Shown here one piece after another: positions 1-11,104 of a DNA stretch of 64,000 bases. The notes under the pieces were generated by a model. It did not search any database and was not told where the DNA came from. It saw only the letters and a program-made list of their open reading frames with translations. How positions within the stretch are numbered: the first letter of the stretch is position 1; the number at the start of each line of letters is the position of its first letter. This DNA comes from Muscardinus avellanarius (taxonomy: Eukaryota; Chordata; Mammalia; Rodentia; Gliridae): contig OY726566.1 of assembly GCA_963383645.1 (NCBI GenBank), forward strand, positions 95,881,321 through 95,945,320, given 5' to 3'. The translations under genes and the position numbers were made by a program.

Positions 1-99
1 CTTCTTCTTCTTCTTCTTCTTCTTCTTCTTCTTCTTCTTCTTCTTCTTCTTCTCTCCCTCTCTCCTCTCCCTCCCTCTCTCCCCTTCCCTCCCCTCCCC

Positions 100-160
<61 letters not shown>
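1..160. repeat. (CTT)n / polypyrimidine / (CT)n microsatellite
   Basis: About 17 CTT units (1-52), then irregular C/T-rich sequence, then a (CT)n run (about 108-160). It continues off the left edge. It directly abuts the 3' (ID) end of an antisense SINE, so it may have grown from that SINE's tail. Confidence 0.95.
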
Positions 161-164
<4 letters not shown>

Positions 165-165
165 G

Positions 166-352
166 CAGATGGAACCCAGAGCATTCAACCTCCGAGCTAC
201 ACCCTCTGCCCTACTTTTATTCTTTATTTTGAAATAGGGTCTCACTAAGTTGAGGAGGGTCTCATTAGGTATCTGAGGCTGTCTGCAAGCTGCAATCCTC
301 CGGTTTCAGGCTCCCAAATGCTGGGATTACAAGCGCTTGTCGCCATGCAAGG
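166..352 (-). mobile_element. B1-dID SINE, antisense
   Basis: Read on the + strand it runs from the complement of the ID half (GGAACCCAGAGCATTC...) through the linker (TTTATTTTGAAATAGGGTC) to the complement of the B1 head (GCTGGGATTACAAGCGC), ending near GCCATGCAAGGC. Both halves are present, so it is nearly full length. It is diverged, with most CpGs lost. Confidence 0.85.
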
Positions 353-591
353 CTTTATTTTCTTCTTTTGACTCAGAGTCAACTAACCCTGTTCCTACTG
401 GTGGCTTCCCAGTGAGAATTGGGTAGAGCAGACTAGTTTTTTTTCCAGCAATATCAAATTGCAGGTTTCTAGGAAACTTGGCAATAGCTTTTCAAAATTT
501 CCTACATTTGTGCTATGTTCAAAAGAGCATATATAAAATAAATGATAGAAAAGATTTGTCTTTAAACTCAGAGTAAATATTCAAATTACAA

Positions 592-798
592 GCCGGGCGT
601 GGTGGCGCACACTTGTAATCTCAACATTTGGGAGGCTGAGACCTGGAGGATCGCAGTTTGCCGACAGCCTCAGCTACTTAGTGAGGCTCTTCCTAACTTA
701 GTGAGATCCTGTTTCAAAATAAAGAATAAAATATGGGGCAGGGGGTGTAGCTCAGAGGTCGAATGCCCCTGGGTTCCATCCCCAGACCCACAAAAAAA
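592..798 (+). mobile_element. B1-dID SINE, full length, with TSD
   Basis: It starts GCCGGGCGTGGTGGCGCAC (B1 head, pol III A-box region). An A-rich linker and the ID half (GTGTAGCTCAGAGGTCGAAT, CCCCTGGGTTCCATCCCCAG) follow, then an A tail. A 10-bp target duplication ATTCAAATTA flanks it (579-588 and 799-808). It is well preserved, so a relatively recent copy. Confidence 0.92.
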
Positions 799-799
799 A

Positions 800-1300
800 T
801 TCAAATTATATTCTAGTATCTATTTAGAGAAATCTGTGGACAAAACTCATCTGTATGTCACTTTAATTGAAATTTTCACTAATCCATGTTCTCTGTCCTT
901 CCTGCTCCCATTCCCTGAATGTAAAATCAGACTTACCTTCATGTCACAAGTATGAAAATCCAAGGCTATTTTCTAGAGTGGAGACTATTCATGCATTACG
1001 ATGTTTCTGTTACTGTTGTTCAGATATTTGAGGACTCGATTTTAGATTTGAAAATCTCTATATTCAGGATGACAGAAATACCAGGTGACCAAATTTAGAA
1101 TTATCAATATTATTATATGCCACAAGCTCTCTAAATAGAACCCAAATGAATAAAGATAAAATATTAAATGAATATAAACATTTTGAACCATAAATTCCAT
1201 TTCTAAAAATTTTTTTCTAAGAAAATAATTAACAATTTGTTTACAGACTTTGCTAAGGAATTCTCATTCAAGTATTTATAAAATATTAGAAACATTACAT
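800..1300. other. unassigned AT-rich intergenic sequence
   Basis: I see no recognisable repeat or coding pattern. ORFs here are short and run through repeat edges. Confidence 0.5.
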
Positions 1301-1610
1301 ATTTCAAAGTATAAAAGTGGCTAAATAAATTATACTACATCTCTGTATTTTATACTTTAAAACTGATGCCATAGCAAAAATTTATAGCATCCCAGATGGC
1401 CATTAATAGAGTCTGGTCAAATATAAAATGGAGTGCTATACAGTTATAAAAAGGAATGAGGTCATTTTCTATTATAAAATGATGTGGATTTACCTCTAGA
1501 ATACATTGTTAAGTATAAAGGCAAGGGTCATAATAATATATTTAATATGCATCTATTTGCATATGCATATATTTGCTCACAAAAGTACTCAAAGTAAGAA
1601 ACAGATATAA
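1300..1610 (+). mobile_element. ancient L1M 3'-end-like fragment
   Basis: The stretch around 1,390-1,560 (CCAGATGGCCATTAATAGAG, TAAAATGGAGTGCTATACAG, AAAAAGGAATGAGG, CATTGTTAAGTATAAAGGCA) follows the order of a well-known old L1M 3'-UTR segment. It is strongly diverged, and the borders are approximate. Confidence 0.45.
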
Positions 1611-1621
1611 AAGCAAAATTT

Positions 1622-1938
1622 GCCAGGCGTGGTGGCGCACGCTTGTAATCCCCGCACTTGGGAGGAGAAGACAGGAGGATTGCGCAGGTTCGAATCCAGC
1701 CTCACTGGATTAAAAGACCCTGTTTCCAAATTAAAAAAAATATAGGCCGGCATGGCGGCGCACGCTTGTAATCCCTGCGCTTGGGAGGCAGAGACAGGAG
1801 GATCGCGCAGGTTCGAAGTCAGCCGCGCTGGCTTAAGAGACCCTGTTTCCAAATAAAAAGTATAAAATAGGTCTGGGAGTGTAGCCTGGAGGTAGAAGGG
1901 CTTCCAGGAACCCCAGTACCACCAAAAAAAAAAAAAAA
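1622..1938 (+). mobile_element. two B1-type SINEs in tandem inside one TSD pair
   Basis: A B1 head with A-rich tail but no ID half (1,622-1,740) is followed directly by a complete B1-dID (1,744-1,938). The pair is bounded by AAGCAAAATTT at 1,611-1,621 and 1,939-1,949, and no separate TSD lies between them. The first head has an intact B box (GGTTCGAATCC). The second copy is CpG-rich and carries the variant ID half (GTCTGGGAGTGTAGCCTGGA), so it is young. Either the second SINE landed in the tail of the first, or the two moved as a unit. Confidence 0.9.
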
Positions 1939-1949
1939 AAGCAAAATTT

Positions 1950-2540
1950 CTCTGAAAATATCTTGTTATGATATTGTTATCAGTTAATTTTTCAAAATTA
2001 TATTGAATCAAAAATATATATAATAGAGTAACACTACACATTGAAACTAAAATACATGAACTTAACTGTATATTAAGTGGATGGTATTAGTCACAGAGAG
2101 AATGAATTGTTTCAGGTGGTTATAAAAGCAAAGTGAACTAAGCAATCTAAATTAGAGGCAGAGTTTTTACTTTGTGTAAAAAAAATGTAGTGCTTAGTTT
2201 ATTCTAGCTAAGAAAAGATTTTAACTATTAAGGACTCAAATAAGTTAAAAGAATAAAAAAGATATACTTTTAAAGAACTCTTGAAGCATTTCTTTATGAA
2301 AGGATGACGGGTACCTAGATTAATATTAAACTAAGTAGATACCCAAACAAGAAATATGGAAGAGAGCAATAGAATTATTTCATGATGGTAAGAGGGTCAA
2401 GCCATTAAAATGTTATATAAATAGTCTTCATATGCAGCATTCAATAAAGGAGCTTCAAACTCAGGGAGCTGGAAGTAGTGGAAGAGAAAAGAGACCGAGA
2501 AAATTCTATGATTAGAGTTAACAGATTTCTACCCTTATCT
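1950..2540. other. unassigned AT-rich sequence
   Basis: No coding signal. It may be part of the older L1M insertion that begins to be recognisable near 2,540, but I cannot align it by eye. Confidence 0.4.
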
Positions 2541-4220
2541 TTTTAGTAATCCCCAGAACTGGTAGATAGGAACCAACTTGACTTAATGGACATTTATAGA
2601 AAATTTCACTTGACAACAGCCAAGTACACATTTTTTTAAAGTACACTTGGAATAGTTACCAAGAAAGAGCATTTATTGTGCCAAAAAAGCTAGATTCAGT
2701 ACATTTAAAATGATTGAACCAGACAGAATACATTTTTTGAACAAAATGGAATTAAATCAAGAATCAAAAGAGAGGTGAATGGAAAATTTCTAAGCAATTG
2801 TGACTTAACTACAAATTTTAATCCTATACCAAATATCATCAGAAAGGAAATTAAAAGACACTTCAAGTAAATAAAAATAAAAACAACATGCCAAAATCAG
2901 AGAGTGTAGCTAATAAAGTAATTAGAGAGAAATTTATAGTACTAGATACTTATATGGTCATATGCCACAAAACGATGTTAAGTACAGATTGCATTTCTTA
3001 TAATACTCCCCTAAGATTACATGGCCTAGTGACATTGCAGCTGTCTTAGTTTAAGTACATACCATGACAAAATTATTTAACAAACCATTTCCCAGAACAT
3101 ATCCTTGCCATTAAGTGATGAATGACTGAATTAGAAAATTTGTCTAAAATAAACAATTTAGGGTTCACTCTAGAGAACAATGAAAATAAGAGCAAATTAA
3201 GCTGAGAATAAACAGAGATATGAAAATAGTAAAAAAAAGTGGTAAAAAATAATATTTTAAAAATAGGAAAAATAATTTTAAAGAATGAAAGATTGGCTGA
3301 ATATTTGAGAATCACTTTGTGTAATACATATCAGACTGAATAAAAATTGTATAATCTTAATTGTAACAAAAATATCACATGAAAAAATTTAACATTTATT
3401 CTTGATAAAACTCTCAAAAAATCAGAATAGAAGAGAATTTTCTCAAGTGGATGAAGGGCATCTATGGATGAAGGGCATCTATGAAAAAATACAGCTAGCA
3501 TCACACTTGACAGGAAAGCACTAAATTCTTTACACCTCACATCAAAAAGAAGTAAAGGAGATCCACTCTTATCACTTCTAATTAACATTGTTAAGGAGAT
3601 TCTCTCATTTCTAACAGAAATAAGAGACATAAAGGATAAAAAGGAGGTGAAATCATCTTTATTCACAAAAACATAGTCATTTATGTAGAAAATCCTAGAA
3701 GTGATGTAAAAGCTTCTAGAACCAGTATTTGTCTAGCAAAATCACATTATGTAAAGCCAAAAGCCAATTGTATACCCATGTGCTATATTACAATATACAG
3801 CATCAATGACAATAATACATAAATATGGACCGCTTAGAGAAAAATCAAGAAAACACATGCAAAATATTTACATTAAATAAAAATACGTTGAAAATTGAAG
3901 AAAATAGATGTGTGAGACATCACGCACATATGTCAGAAGATCCAATATAGTTTTTAAAATTCTCCCTACTTTATAGATTATTTGTAATCTCAGTTAAAGT
4001 CTTAATAGGCCATAGCAATTAACAGAATAAGCCAGACATGTTGGTGCATGGCTGTAGTCCCAAAACAAAACAAACAAAAACAAAATAGAGAACATGAATT
4101 ACTGGAATTCAAGACTTACTGCAAAGCAATAGTACCTGACAGTAGGTTATGGTTGAAATAAGTGATATGTATATATCAATTGCCTTTCTGTAAGCAAAAC
4201 AGTAAAACAGTAGAATTGAA
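2540..4220 (+). mobile_element. ancient L1M ORF2 relic
   Basis: Conceptual translation in broken frames gives L1 ORF2 patterns. DLMDIYRKFHLTTAKYTFF (end of endonuclease, near 2,580) leads into a stretch like FEQNGIKSRIKRE (near 2,740) and EIKRHFK. RT-domain traces lie at 3,340-3,860, and CTACTGCAAAGCAATAGTAC-type sequence near 4,110 matches the post-RT region. Many stops and indels make it a dead copy. A short SINE fragment interrupts it at about 4,030-4,058. A 16-bp tandem duplication lies at 3,456-3,487. Confidence 0.6.
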
Positions 4221-4269
4221 TAAGAGACAAATTGCAGAGTAATCATTTTCAAAAGTCTTACCTAATAAT

Positions 4270-4430
4270 TCAGAAAAGGTGATTTGATGTGTTTAAATTA
4301 GAAATGTTCCATATTGGGAGGGAGAGAAATGGGGATGGGGCACCAAGAATGTGTGCATGTATGTTATTGTCAACATGATTTACATTATAATGTGAGACTA
4401 TAATGTACCAATAAAAGCACAAAATGTAAA
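4270..4430 (+). mobile_element. L1 3' end fragment
   Basis: G-rich 3'-UTR sequence (GGAGGGAGAGAAATGGGGAT, GGGGCACCAAG) followed by the lineage's characteristic 3' terminus (TATAATGTACCAATAAAAG) with its AATAAA signal. Heavily 5'-truncated. Confidence 0.75.
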
Positions 4431-4820
4431 AGAATAAAAAATAAGTAAAAGGCAAAAAATTAGAATTGACCAAATTCTGGTTAACATAGTAGGAGTTGGT
4501 GGGAATAGTCATAAAAAAGAGGTAAATATTCAAACTACAGTGGCAGAAGGCATGCAAGGCCCTTGAGTTAACAAATATATAGCCAGGCACTTACATTCAA
4601 GAATCACTGTGGGAATAGCATCAATGTGTGGAAATTGTATTTCTTGTATTGGAAGACGAAATTTACTTGGAAAATATAGAAAGACACATGACTATATCAT
4701 AGGCTATCAGACAGATGCTTGGCCACACATGTACACATAGTTTCTGGGAGGATACAGAATAAATAATTAAAAGATTTTAAATACTTAGAAGAGGCATAAG
4801 AAATGAGGTAAATGTAGTCA
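4430..4820. other. unassigned AT-rich sequence
   Basis: Nothing recognised between two L1 3' fragments. Confidence 0.4.
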
Positions 4821-4824
4821 ATTT

Positions 4825-5010
4825 ATTTTTTTTTATTGGTGCACTGTAATTATATATCGCAATAAGTTTCAGCTTGAGAGAAACACACATGCCCACAGCA
4901 CTTGGTGTGTTTCCCTCTGGATCCCATATATGATATATACCATATATGCCTGATCCATTTATGATATTGAAATTCATATTGATAAATTTATATATGGACA
5001 ACAGCATAAC
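4825..5010 (-). mobile_element. L1 3' end fragment, antisense
   Basis: It begins with a T-run and TTTTTTATTGGTGCACTGTA, the complement of the L1 3' terminus seen elsewhere in the window, then degenerate 3'-UTR sequence. Confidence 0.7.
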
Positions 5011-5175
5011 TTGCTATTTTTATAATATTTGTAACTTGACATGTGTATGTTTTATTCTTATAGTAATAAATGACTTGTTAAAACTTTGATCTGCGTCTAA
5101 GCCTAGCTTTTAAGAAAAGCTTCTTAATAGGTACTTACTATTTGCTGTACATGAAAAGTAACTTATTATTTTCAA

Positions 5176-6160
5176 TATGCTTTTATTGGTACATTATAGT
5201 CTTACATTATAATGTAAATCATGTTGACAGTGACATACATACACATAGCATTTGGCAAGTTCCCCCTTTTTACCATCTCTCTTCTTCCCAATACAGCATA
5301 TCGAGATTGACATTGGTATTTTTGGTATTTTCACATATGTACACATAGTTGATGGTAGAAATTCCATTAATGAACCTCAGTCTTCCTCCTCCCCTTTCCT
5401 TAGACCTCTCCCTGGCTCCGCTGAGGTTTCTCCTTCATTATCTAGAGTCCCTCTGATACTGCAATTACTCCTTATCTTCTACATACTAGAGAAAACATAT
5501 GACCCTTCGCTTTCTGTGATTGGCTAATCTCATCATAATGTTCTCCAAGCCCTTTCATATTTTTGCAAATGACATAATTTTATTCCTTCTTATTGATGAG
5601 CAGAGTTTTATTTTGTATATATCACATAACTTTGTAATTCCTTCATCTGTTGATGGACAACTAGTTGGTTTCATAATTTGGCTATTGTGAATTGTGCTGT
5701 TATGAACATGGGTATGCATATATTACTGTATTTTATTGATTTTGGCTCCTTTGGGAAGATACTCAGGAGTGGTATAGCCAGGTCATATGGTAGATCCATT
5801 CCAAGATTCCCAGTTTTTTAAAGTTTCCACACTGATCTCCAAAGAAGCTGATCTAATTTGCAATCTCACCACAAGTGTAGAAGAGTTCCAATTTCCCCAC
5901 AGCCTCGCTGACATTTATTGTTGTTTTTTTTTTTTAACTTCTTGATGATTGCCATTCTGATTGGAGTTAGATGGAATCTTGGTATAGTTTTGATTTGCAT
6001 CTTCCTGATTTTTAATGATACTGAACATTTTTATGTATTTATAGGACTTTTGTGAAGTGTCTATTCAATTCAGTTGTCCATTTCTTGATTGGATTATTTG
6101 TTTTTGTTTTAGTATGAAGTCTTTTAAGTTCTTTGTATAGTTTAGATATTAAGAGGTTAA
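5176..6160 (-). mobile_element. 5'-truncated L1, 3' UTR and ORF2 C-terminus
   Basis: Starts TTTTATTGGTACATTATAGT and runs through the 3' UTR into the complement of ORF2 C-terminal sequence (CATCTGTTGATGGACAACTA, TTGGCTATTGTGAATTGTGC, ATACTCAGGAGTGGTATAGC). It ends near 6,160. The reading frame is interrupted. Confidence 0.85.
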
Positions 6161-8157
6161 GTAGAGTAACAGTAAGTCCAAATTGAAATGGTAGAAAACA
6201 AGCATTGAGTGGAAGGTGGTTGGAGAAGTTGCCTGGGTCTCATGATCATGGTGGATTTCTGTTTTTAGGATTTCTGTTGTTTTGGTAAGAAAGGTCTCAC
6301 ACGTAAACACATTTGTAAACCTATTTTAAATGCTTTCCCAGAGGCTCTGGGGTGCCTGTCAGCAAGAGGCAGATCACGCAGAGAAACTCAGGGGAAGAAA
6401 GCTAAACAGCAATTCACTTTAATCCTGTGCGCTGTGTTCAGATGAATATGCAAATAGCCTCGGTGGAGTGAGCCTGGTACAATATTACTTGGAAACTCAT
6501 GTTAAATTATTTTAAATGGGCAGAATACAGGCTAGCTCATGAGTTTAATTTATCTTTTCTCTGAATCATGGTGTTTTGGTTCAATTTTGAGGTAATCTTA
6601 TTAATCCATTCAAAGGGCATACATGAAGGGTAAAAATGTTTGCTTCTTTATGCTTTTCTATGATGCTCATATGTCTTTTTTCTACATTTTAGATAAATTT
6701 AAGTAAAGTATGTGATAATGGACAATAAAATTATATGTATGTGACGTGTGTATATGTATTATCTGTTCGTGTATCATCTAGTCATTATTTCCTGGTTCAC
6801 CTAGAGCATAATAAAACTACAAAACCTTTGGCTCTGACTCATGGAATCTCAATTACATATCTATACATTTATTAAATCTTTTGCCCACTCTATATACTGG
6901 GTATCATGGGTGTAACAAAAATCAAAAGGAAGTAAAGCACAAAAAGTTCCACCAGTACCAGACTGGTGACCCCTTAGCTGTTTCTGAAGTCAATCCTAGC
7001 TGCCATCCACTAAATTATAGATACTTGGGTCTAAAAAAGGCAGTGAATTGATTGGTGAGCTGTGATTCATATAAAAAATCTAGGATCTTTATAAATGTTT
7101 TCCTAGAGTCAGTTTGCATGATCATACAGTGAGTTAAAAATCTTTCAGAATAAAGTCAATAATTTTGTATTTAACGAAAGAGTGAGAAGAAAAAGAGAGG
7201 TTGTTTCTTTTTAAAATAAAATTAAACAGCATAACTGAAACTCTAGTATCTTTTATTCCATGATTCCATGGCCTATTTAAGACTCCCTTTCAAACTATAC
7301 AAAATAATAATTATGATTAGGAATAAGAATACTGTAGGTGATTTTTGCAGGGGCACGGGAGTAATTAGATGTGGGCAGAAAATCAGTAAGTACCACCATG
7401 TCACAAAGTACATTCAGAACATCTTTTACCCAAAATATGGCTCTTCATTCAGCAGCAGTTGTGTTGCCTGGAGATTTCAGAAATACAGAGATAGGGCCTT
7501 AGTAAAATCTGCATTTTAGCAAATCATGCAGGTGTTTTATAAATCCATAAAAAATTTAAAAGTGCCAGATTAAGAAATGGGCTTAACTTGGGAAAGAGAT
7601 TTTTCTCTCTGTGGAAAGAGCAACAATTAAGCAAGAATAGTCATGCTACACTCTATCAAGGGGAGATCTTTCTGGGTTTGGGGAAAGATGTGGTACATAG
7701 ATGGATTTACATTCTCAGGGATGGATCCAAACTCCTTACTTACCTTCTTATGCTCAAATATGAGTTTGGGTTGAATAAACTACCAGAGTTGAGACACCAC
7801 TCCAGAGTTGTCTGGAAGCTATCTCTGTTACTGGTGGCTTTGTGAGAAATATATTTCAAGTGGCCTGGTGTGCTTGGTAAAATCTTCAGTTGGTTTGGAC
7901 ACAGTCAGCTCTGATTGGTAATGGGAAACCCACTTTCTTAGTCATCATGAACTTTCGAAGATTTTCCTCTGGATAATCTTATTTTTCTCTCTCCATAAAC
8001 TAAGTGAGATTATGAGTATAAAGGACCATGTGACACATATTATACTGTATTACAGCACCTACCTCACAGCTATTTTTATATATCTTTAGAGAAAATCAAA
8101 CGTTTCCCATCATCATTATCTAGTATTATGTCTAGATCCAAGGAGGACACTTTGCTG
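6160..8157. other. unassigned, apparently unique intergenic DNA
   Basis: No repeat family or gene recognised with confidence. A weak MER5-like stretch (AATCTGCATTTTAGCAAATC near 7,505) is possible. ORFs of 83 and 85 codons at 7,268-7,845 show no domain. Confidence 0.45.
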
Positions 8158-8566
8158 TGGACCAAATTTGTCCCCAACCTGCCACATTCACATTTTGGAG
8201 CCCTAATTATCAATGCATGAGGTAAATAAATATTAAATGGATCATTAGAGTAGGTTTTCCTAACCCAGTGACTCTTGTGCCCTTATCAGAGTAGGTTTTC
8301 CTAACCCAGTGACTCTTGTGCCCTTATCAGAAAAGGAAGGGTTTAGAGCTCCCTTTGCACCAAGGAAAGACCACATGGATACCCAGTGAGAGGCAGCTGT
8401 CTATAAGCCAGGAAGAGAGAAAGCCATCATCATAAAATGACCACCCTGGACCTCCAGCCTCAGGTTTCCATGCCCCATAACTATAAGAAATGCATTCCTG
8501 ATGTTTAAGCCCAGCAGTCTGTGTACTTTGTTTTGACAGTCTGAGCGAACTAATGTGCACCTAGAT
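8158..8566 (+). mobile_element. MLT1-type (ERVL-MaLR) LTR, degraded
   Basis: Follows the MLT1 LTR order: CTTGTGCCCTTATCAGAAAA, AGAGCTCCCTTTGC, ACCACATGGATACCCAGTGA, CTATAAGCCAGGAAGAGAGA, CCTGGACCTCCAGCCTCAGG, then TGTGTACTTTGTTTTGACAG. A 41-bp tandem duplication lies inside it. This is a solo LTR with no internal retroviral sequence next to it. Confidence 0.75.
8247..8328. repeat. perfect 41-bp tandem duplication inside the MLT1 LTR
   Basis: Two adjacent copies (8,247-8,287 and 8,288-8,328) beginning AGAGTAGGTTTTCCTAACCC are identical, although the host LTR is highly diverged from its family. The duplication is therefore much younger than the LTR. Confidence 0.95.
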
Positions 8567-8751
8567 TTTCTCTACTTTGGTTCATATTTAGTGTGCTCTC
8601 CCTCATCCTGTGTGCCTAAGTTGGCATTTTCACCCAATTTCAGAACGTTATCGTTTTTCCTGTTAATTTTTATCTATTGAACAATACAACTCCAATCAAA
8701 GCAGTCTGCTCTTCCTTTCTAAATTACCCTGAATACAATTTTAGCTTTAAT

Positions 8752-8956
8752 TGCAGCAGGTTGTGGTAGCACACACTTGTAATCCCAGTATTTGGGAGGC
8801 TGAGACAGAATAATTTCCGGTTTGAGGACAGTCTCAGAAACTTAGCTAGGCCCTCAGTGACTTAGAGAGATCCTGTTTCAAAATAGAAAAAGGGTTGAGA
8901 TATAGCTCAGAGTTAGAATGCCATTGGGTTCAATACCTAGTACCCCACCTCCAATT
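8752..8956 (+). mobile_element. B1-dID SINE
   Basis: Head GGTTGTGGTAGCACACACTT, middle GAGATCCTGTTTCAAAATAG, ID half TATAGCTCAGAGTTAGAATG and GGGTTCAATACC. Full length but with CpGs decayed. Confidence 0.9.
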
Positions 8957-9100
8957 TTTTTAGATCATATTGCTACAACCCAGCATGTTTGCTGCCGCCA
9001 GCCAACCTTTCTTTTCCCCTGAATTCCTTTGCTTTCCTTTGCTTCTTTGTTCTGTGCTCAGTAAAGAAGTGAGGCCATTAGAAGGGTGAAGGAGCAAAGC

Positions 9101-9262
9101 AGTGATTCTCATTCCTTGCACATTTGCTGATGCCTGACTCTCACTCAGAGGAATTCTGATTTATTTTGATATGGTACTGTCTGAGAATAGAGATTTTTAA
9201 AAACTTCTAGGAGCTTCTAGTGAGTTGTCCAAACTGAGAATTACTGAACTGAGAATTACTGA
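9101..9262. mobile_element. MER5-like hAT-Charlie relic
   Basis: Ends resemble inverted repeats (GCAGTGATTCTCATTCC at the left, AACTGAGAATTACTG at the right). Internal TCTGATTT and GAGATTTTTAAAAACTTCTAG fit a MER5-type core. The right terminus is duplicated in tandem (AACTGAGAATTACTG twice). Confidence 0.5.
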
Positions 9263-10433
9263 TACAGAATAACTTGTGCTAAGGTAAACCATGTCCAGGA
9301 CTGGCCAAGGAAAATGTGTGTGAAGAGAGCCCAAGAGAAATTAAGAAATCCCAGGGCTAATGACGTAAGAGAACTGGTCAGAAAACAGGAAGGGTTTGCA
9401 TAAGGTGAGCTGTGGGGAGGGGTTGGACATTTTGTCCTCTTCAATGATACCAGCAACAGTGGTTTCCAGTGTTAGAAAGAAGACCCAGTATAATTTGCTT
9501 TGCCTTTTTCTATGCTGAAAAAGGTTTTAGAAAAATATGCATTAAATAAAATTACTATGTTTTATTATTGAAATAACGTGTGATCGTTTATGGAAAAATA
9601 ATTTTGTAGTGTCTCACAGATTGTGGAGAGGGATGAAGAGGTATGCTGCATGGCAGATGGAAATCAGAGATACTTTGTGGGCATAAGATTGGAATTCACT
9701 TTGGGAGTGGTGCCATTAAAAATATTCCACCTCCACCATCATACATCTCTACCTAGAGACCTGTTGACATCTCTAAGAGCACAGTTTAAACTTCTGAAGG
9801 TGGGTGCTTAATTGGTCCAGCTTTGTTCTTATATCTACTGCTGCCAATCAGTTTAAATCATGAACATTGGCATCATTTTTTTTTAAAGAAAGATACACTC
9901 AGGGATGAGTTCCAAGAGAAAACTGTTGTGGATGAGTAGAAGCCTGGAATGTATTTACTGCATACATCTTTCAGTGTCAGATTTCTTTGTCAAAGTAACA
10001 AGAGCAGTTTTCTTTTTCTTTTTTCTTTTTTTGGAAAAAGTTTTCTATTATTGGAAAATAAAGATACTAATAAGGGGGAAATTTTAATAAATGATAAAAT
10101 TTCACCATTATAACCTAGTTAATGGTATTGATCTCTCTAGTACTTAACAGCAGCAACAAGGGTGAAAGAGGAAAAGAAAATTAAATGCCTATAGGGAGAA
10201 CCTTTTAAGAAACAGGTGGTCACACTGGGGCTTCCCCTAAAAGAGAGGCGAAGTGAACCAGCGACTCTGCAAGGGACACCTCAATTCCTCAGGGGGACCC
10301 CAGCTCTCCAGCCCCACCACAGCTTGCTCTGCTGACGATGGAAGAAATATAATAATAATGCACCATGATAAATATTCTGGATATGAACTACTTTTGAGTA
10401 AGCATTTTCTTCTTCCTTGGATTCTTAAAAAAA
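9263..10433. other. unassigned intergenic DNA
   Basis: No recognisable repeat or gene. A short T-rich stretch lies near 10,008-10,032. Confidence 0.45.
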
Positions 10434-10548
10434 ATGCACGCTTGTAATCCCAGTACTTTAGGTGTGAGACCCTATTTAAAAATAAAAAGGGCTGGAGGTA
10501 TAATTTGAAGATAGAATTTTCCTGGACTTAACCTCCAGTACCAAAAAA
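10434..10548 (+). mobile_element. B1-dID SINE with internal deletion
   Basis: GCACGCTTGTAATCCCAGTA is followed almost at once by GTGAGACCCTATTTAAAAAT and an ID half (GGGCTGGAGGTATAATTTGA, CCTCCAGTACC). The first bases and most of the middle of the B1 half are missing. Confidence 0.8.
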
Positions 10549-11104
10549 GGGAGGCCTTGAGGGTACCCCAGAGGTAGACACTTGCCTGAATAGCAAAGCT
10601 GTAATCAAAGGATTGCTGATAAAGGACCTAAAATGGTTTACACCTGATCATAAGAAGCCCAGTGGTCACTGCTGCTGGCACCCAATACTGTTCACCTAGT
10701 TAGCATGCTCAAGCCTTTCTTCCAGGAATTCCCAGAGACTATGAAATTTTTCTGCTCTGAGCAATAAGAAAGTTCCAGCTCCCCAGAGACAATGAAGAGC
10801 CATCCTGAAATTCCTTCCAATCAAATCAATATCCCTTCTTCTACTTTTTGCCAAGCGATTTTTCACAAGACGTATTACATTTTAGGTACAAACTTATTTA
10901 TGTGATTATTTGTTTAATATGTGTGTTTTCTCCTAGAATAAGAGATCTGTTCAGGGAAAGTTTATTTGTGTGTGTTTGCTACTACACAACCAGTGCCAAA
11001 TTCCAAAATGAAACTATTCAGTTGGTGTTTGCAGCATAAATAAAAAAGTGTTCTGAAGGATAAGGTCAGGTCTGTACACTTCTGCATTGTAGGATAAAAT
11101 TAAG
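10549..11104. other. unassigned intergenic DNA
   Basis: Nothing recognised. A roughly 60-residue open frame at 10,848-11,039 shows no domain. Confidence 0.4.
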
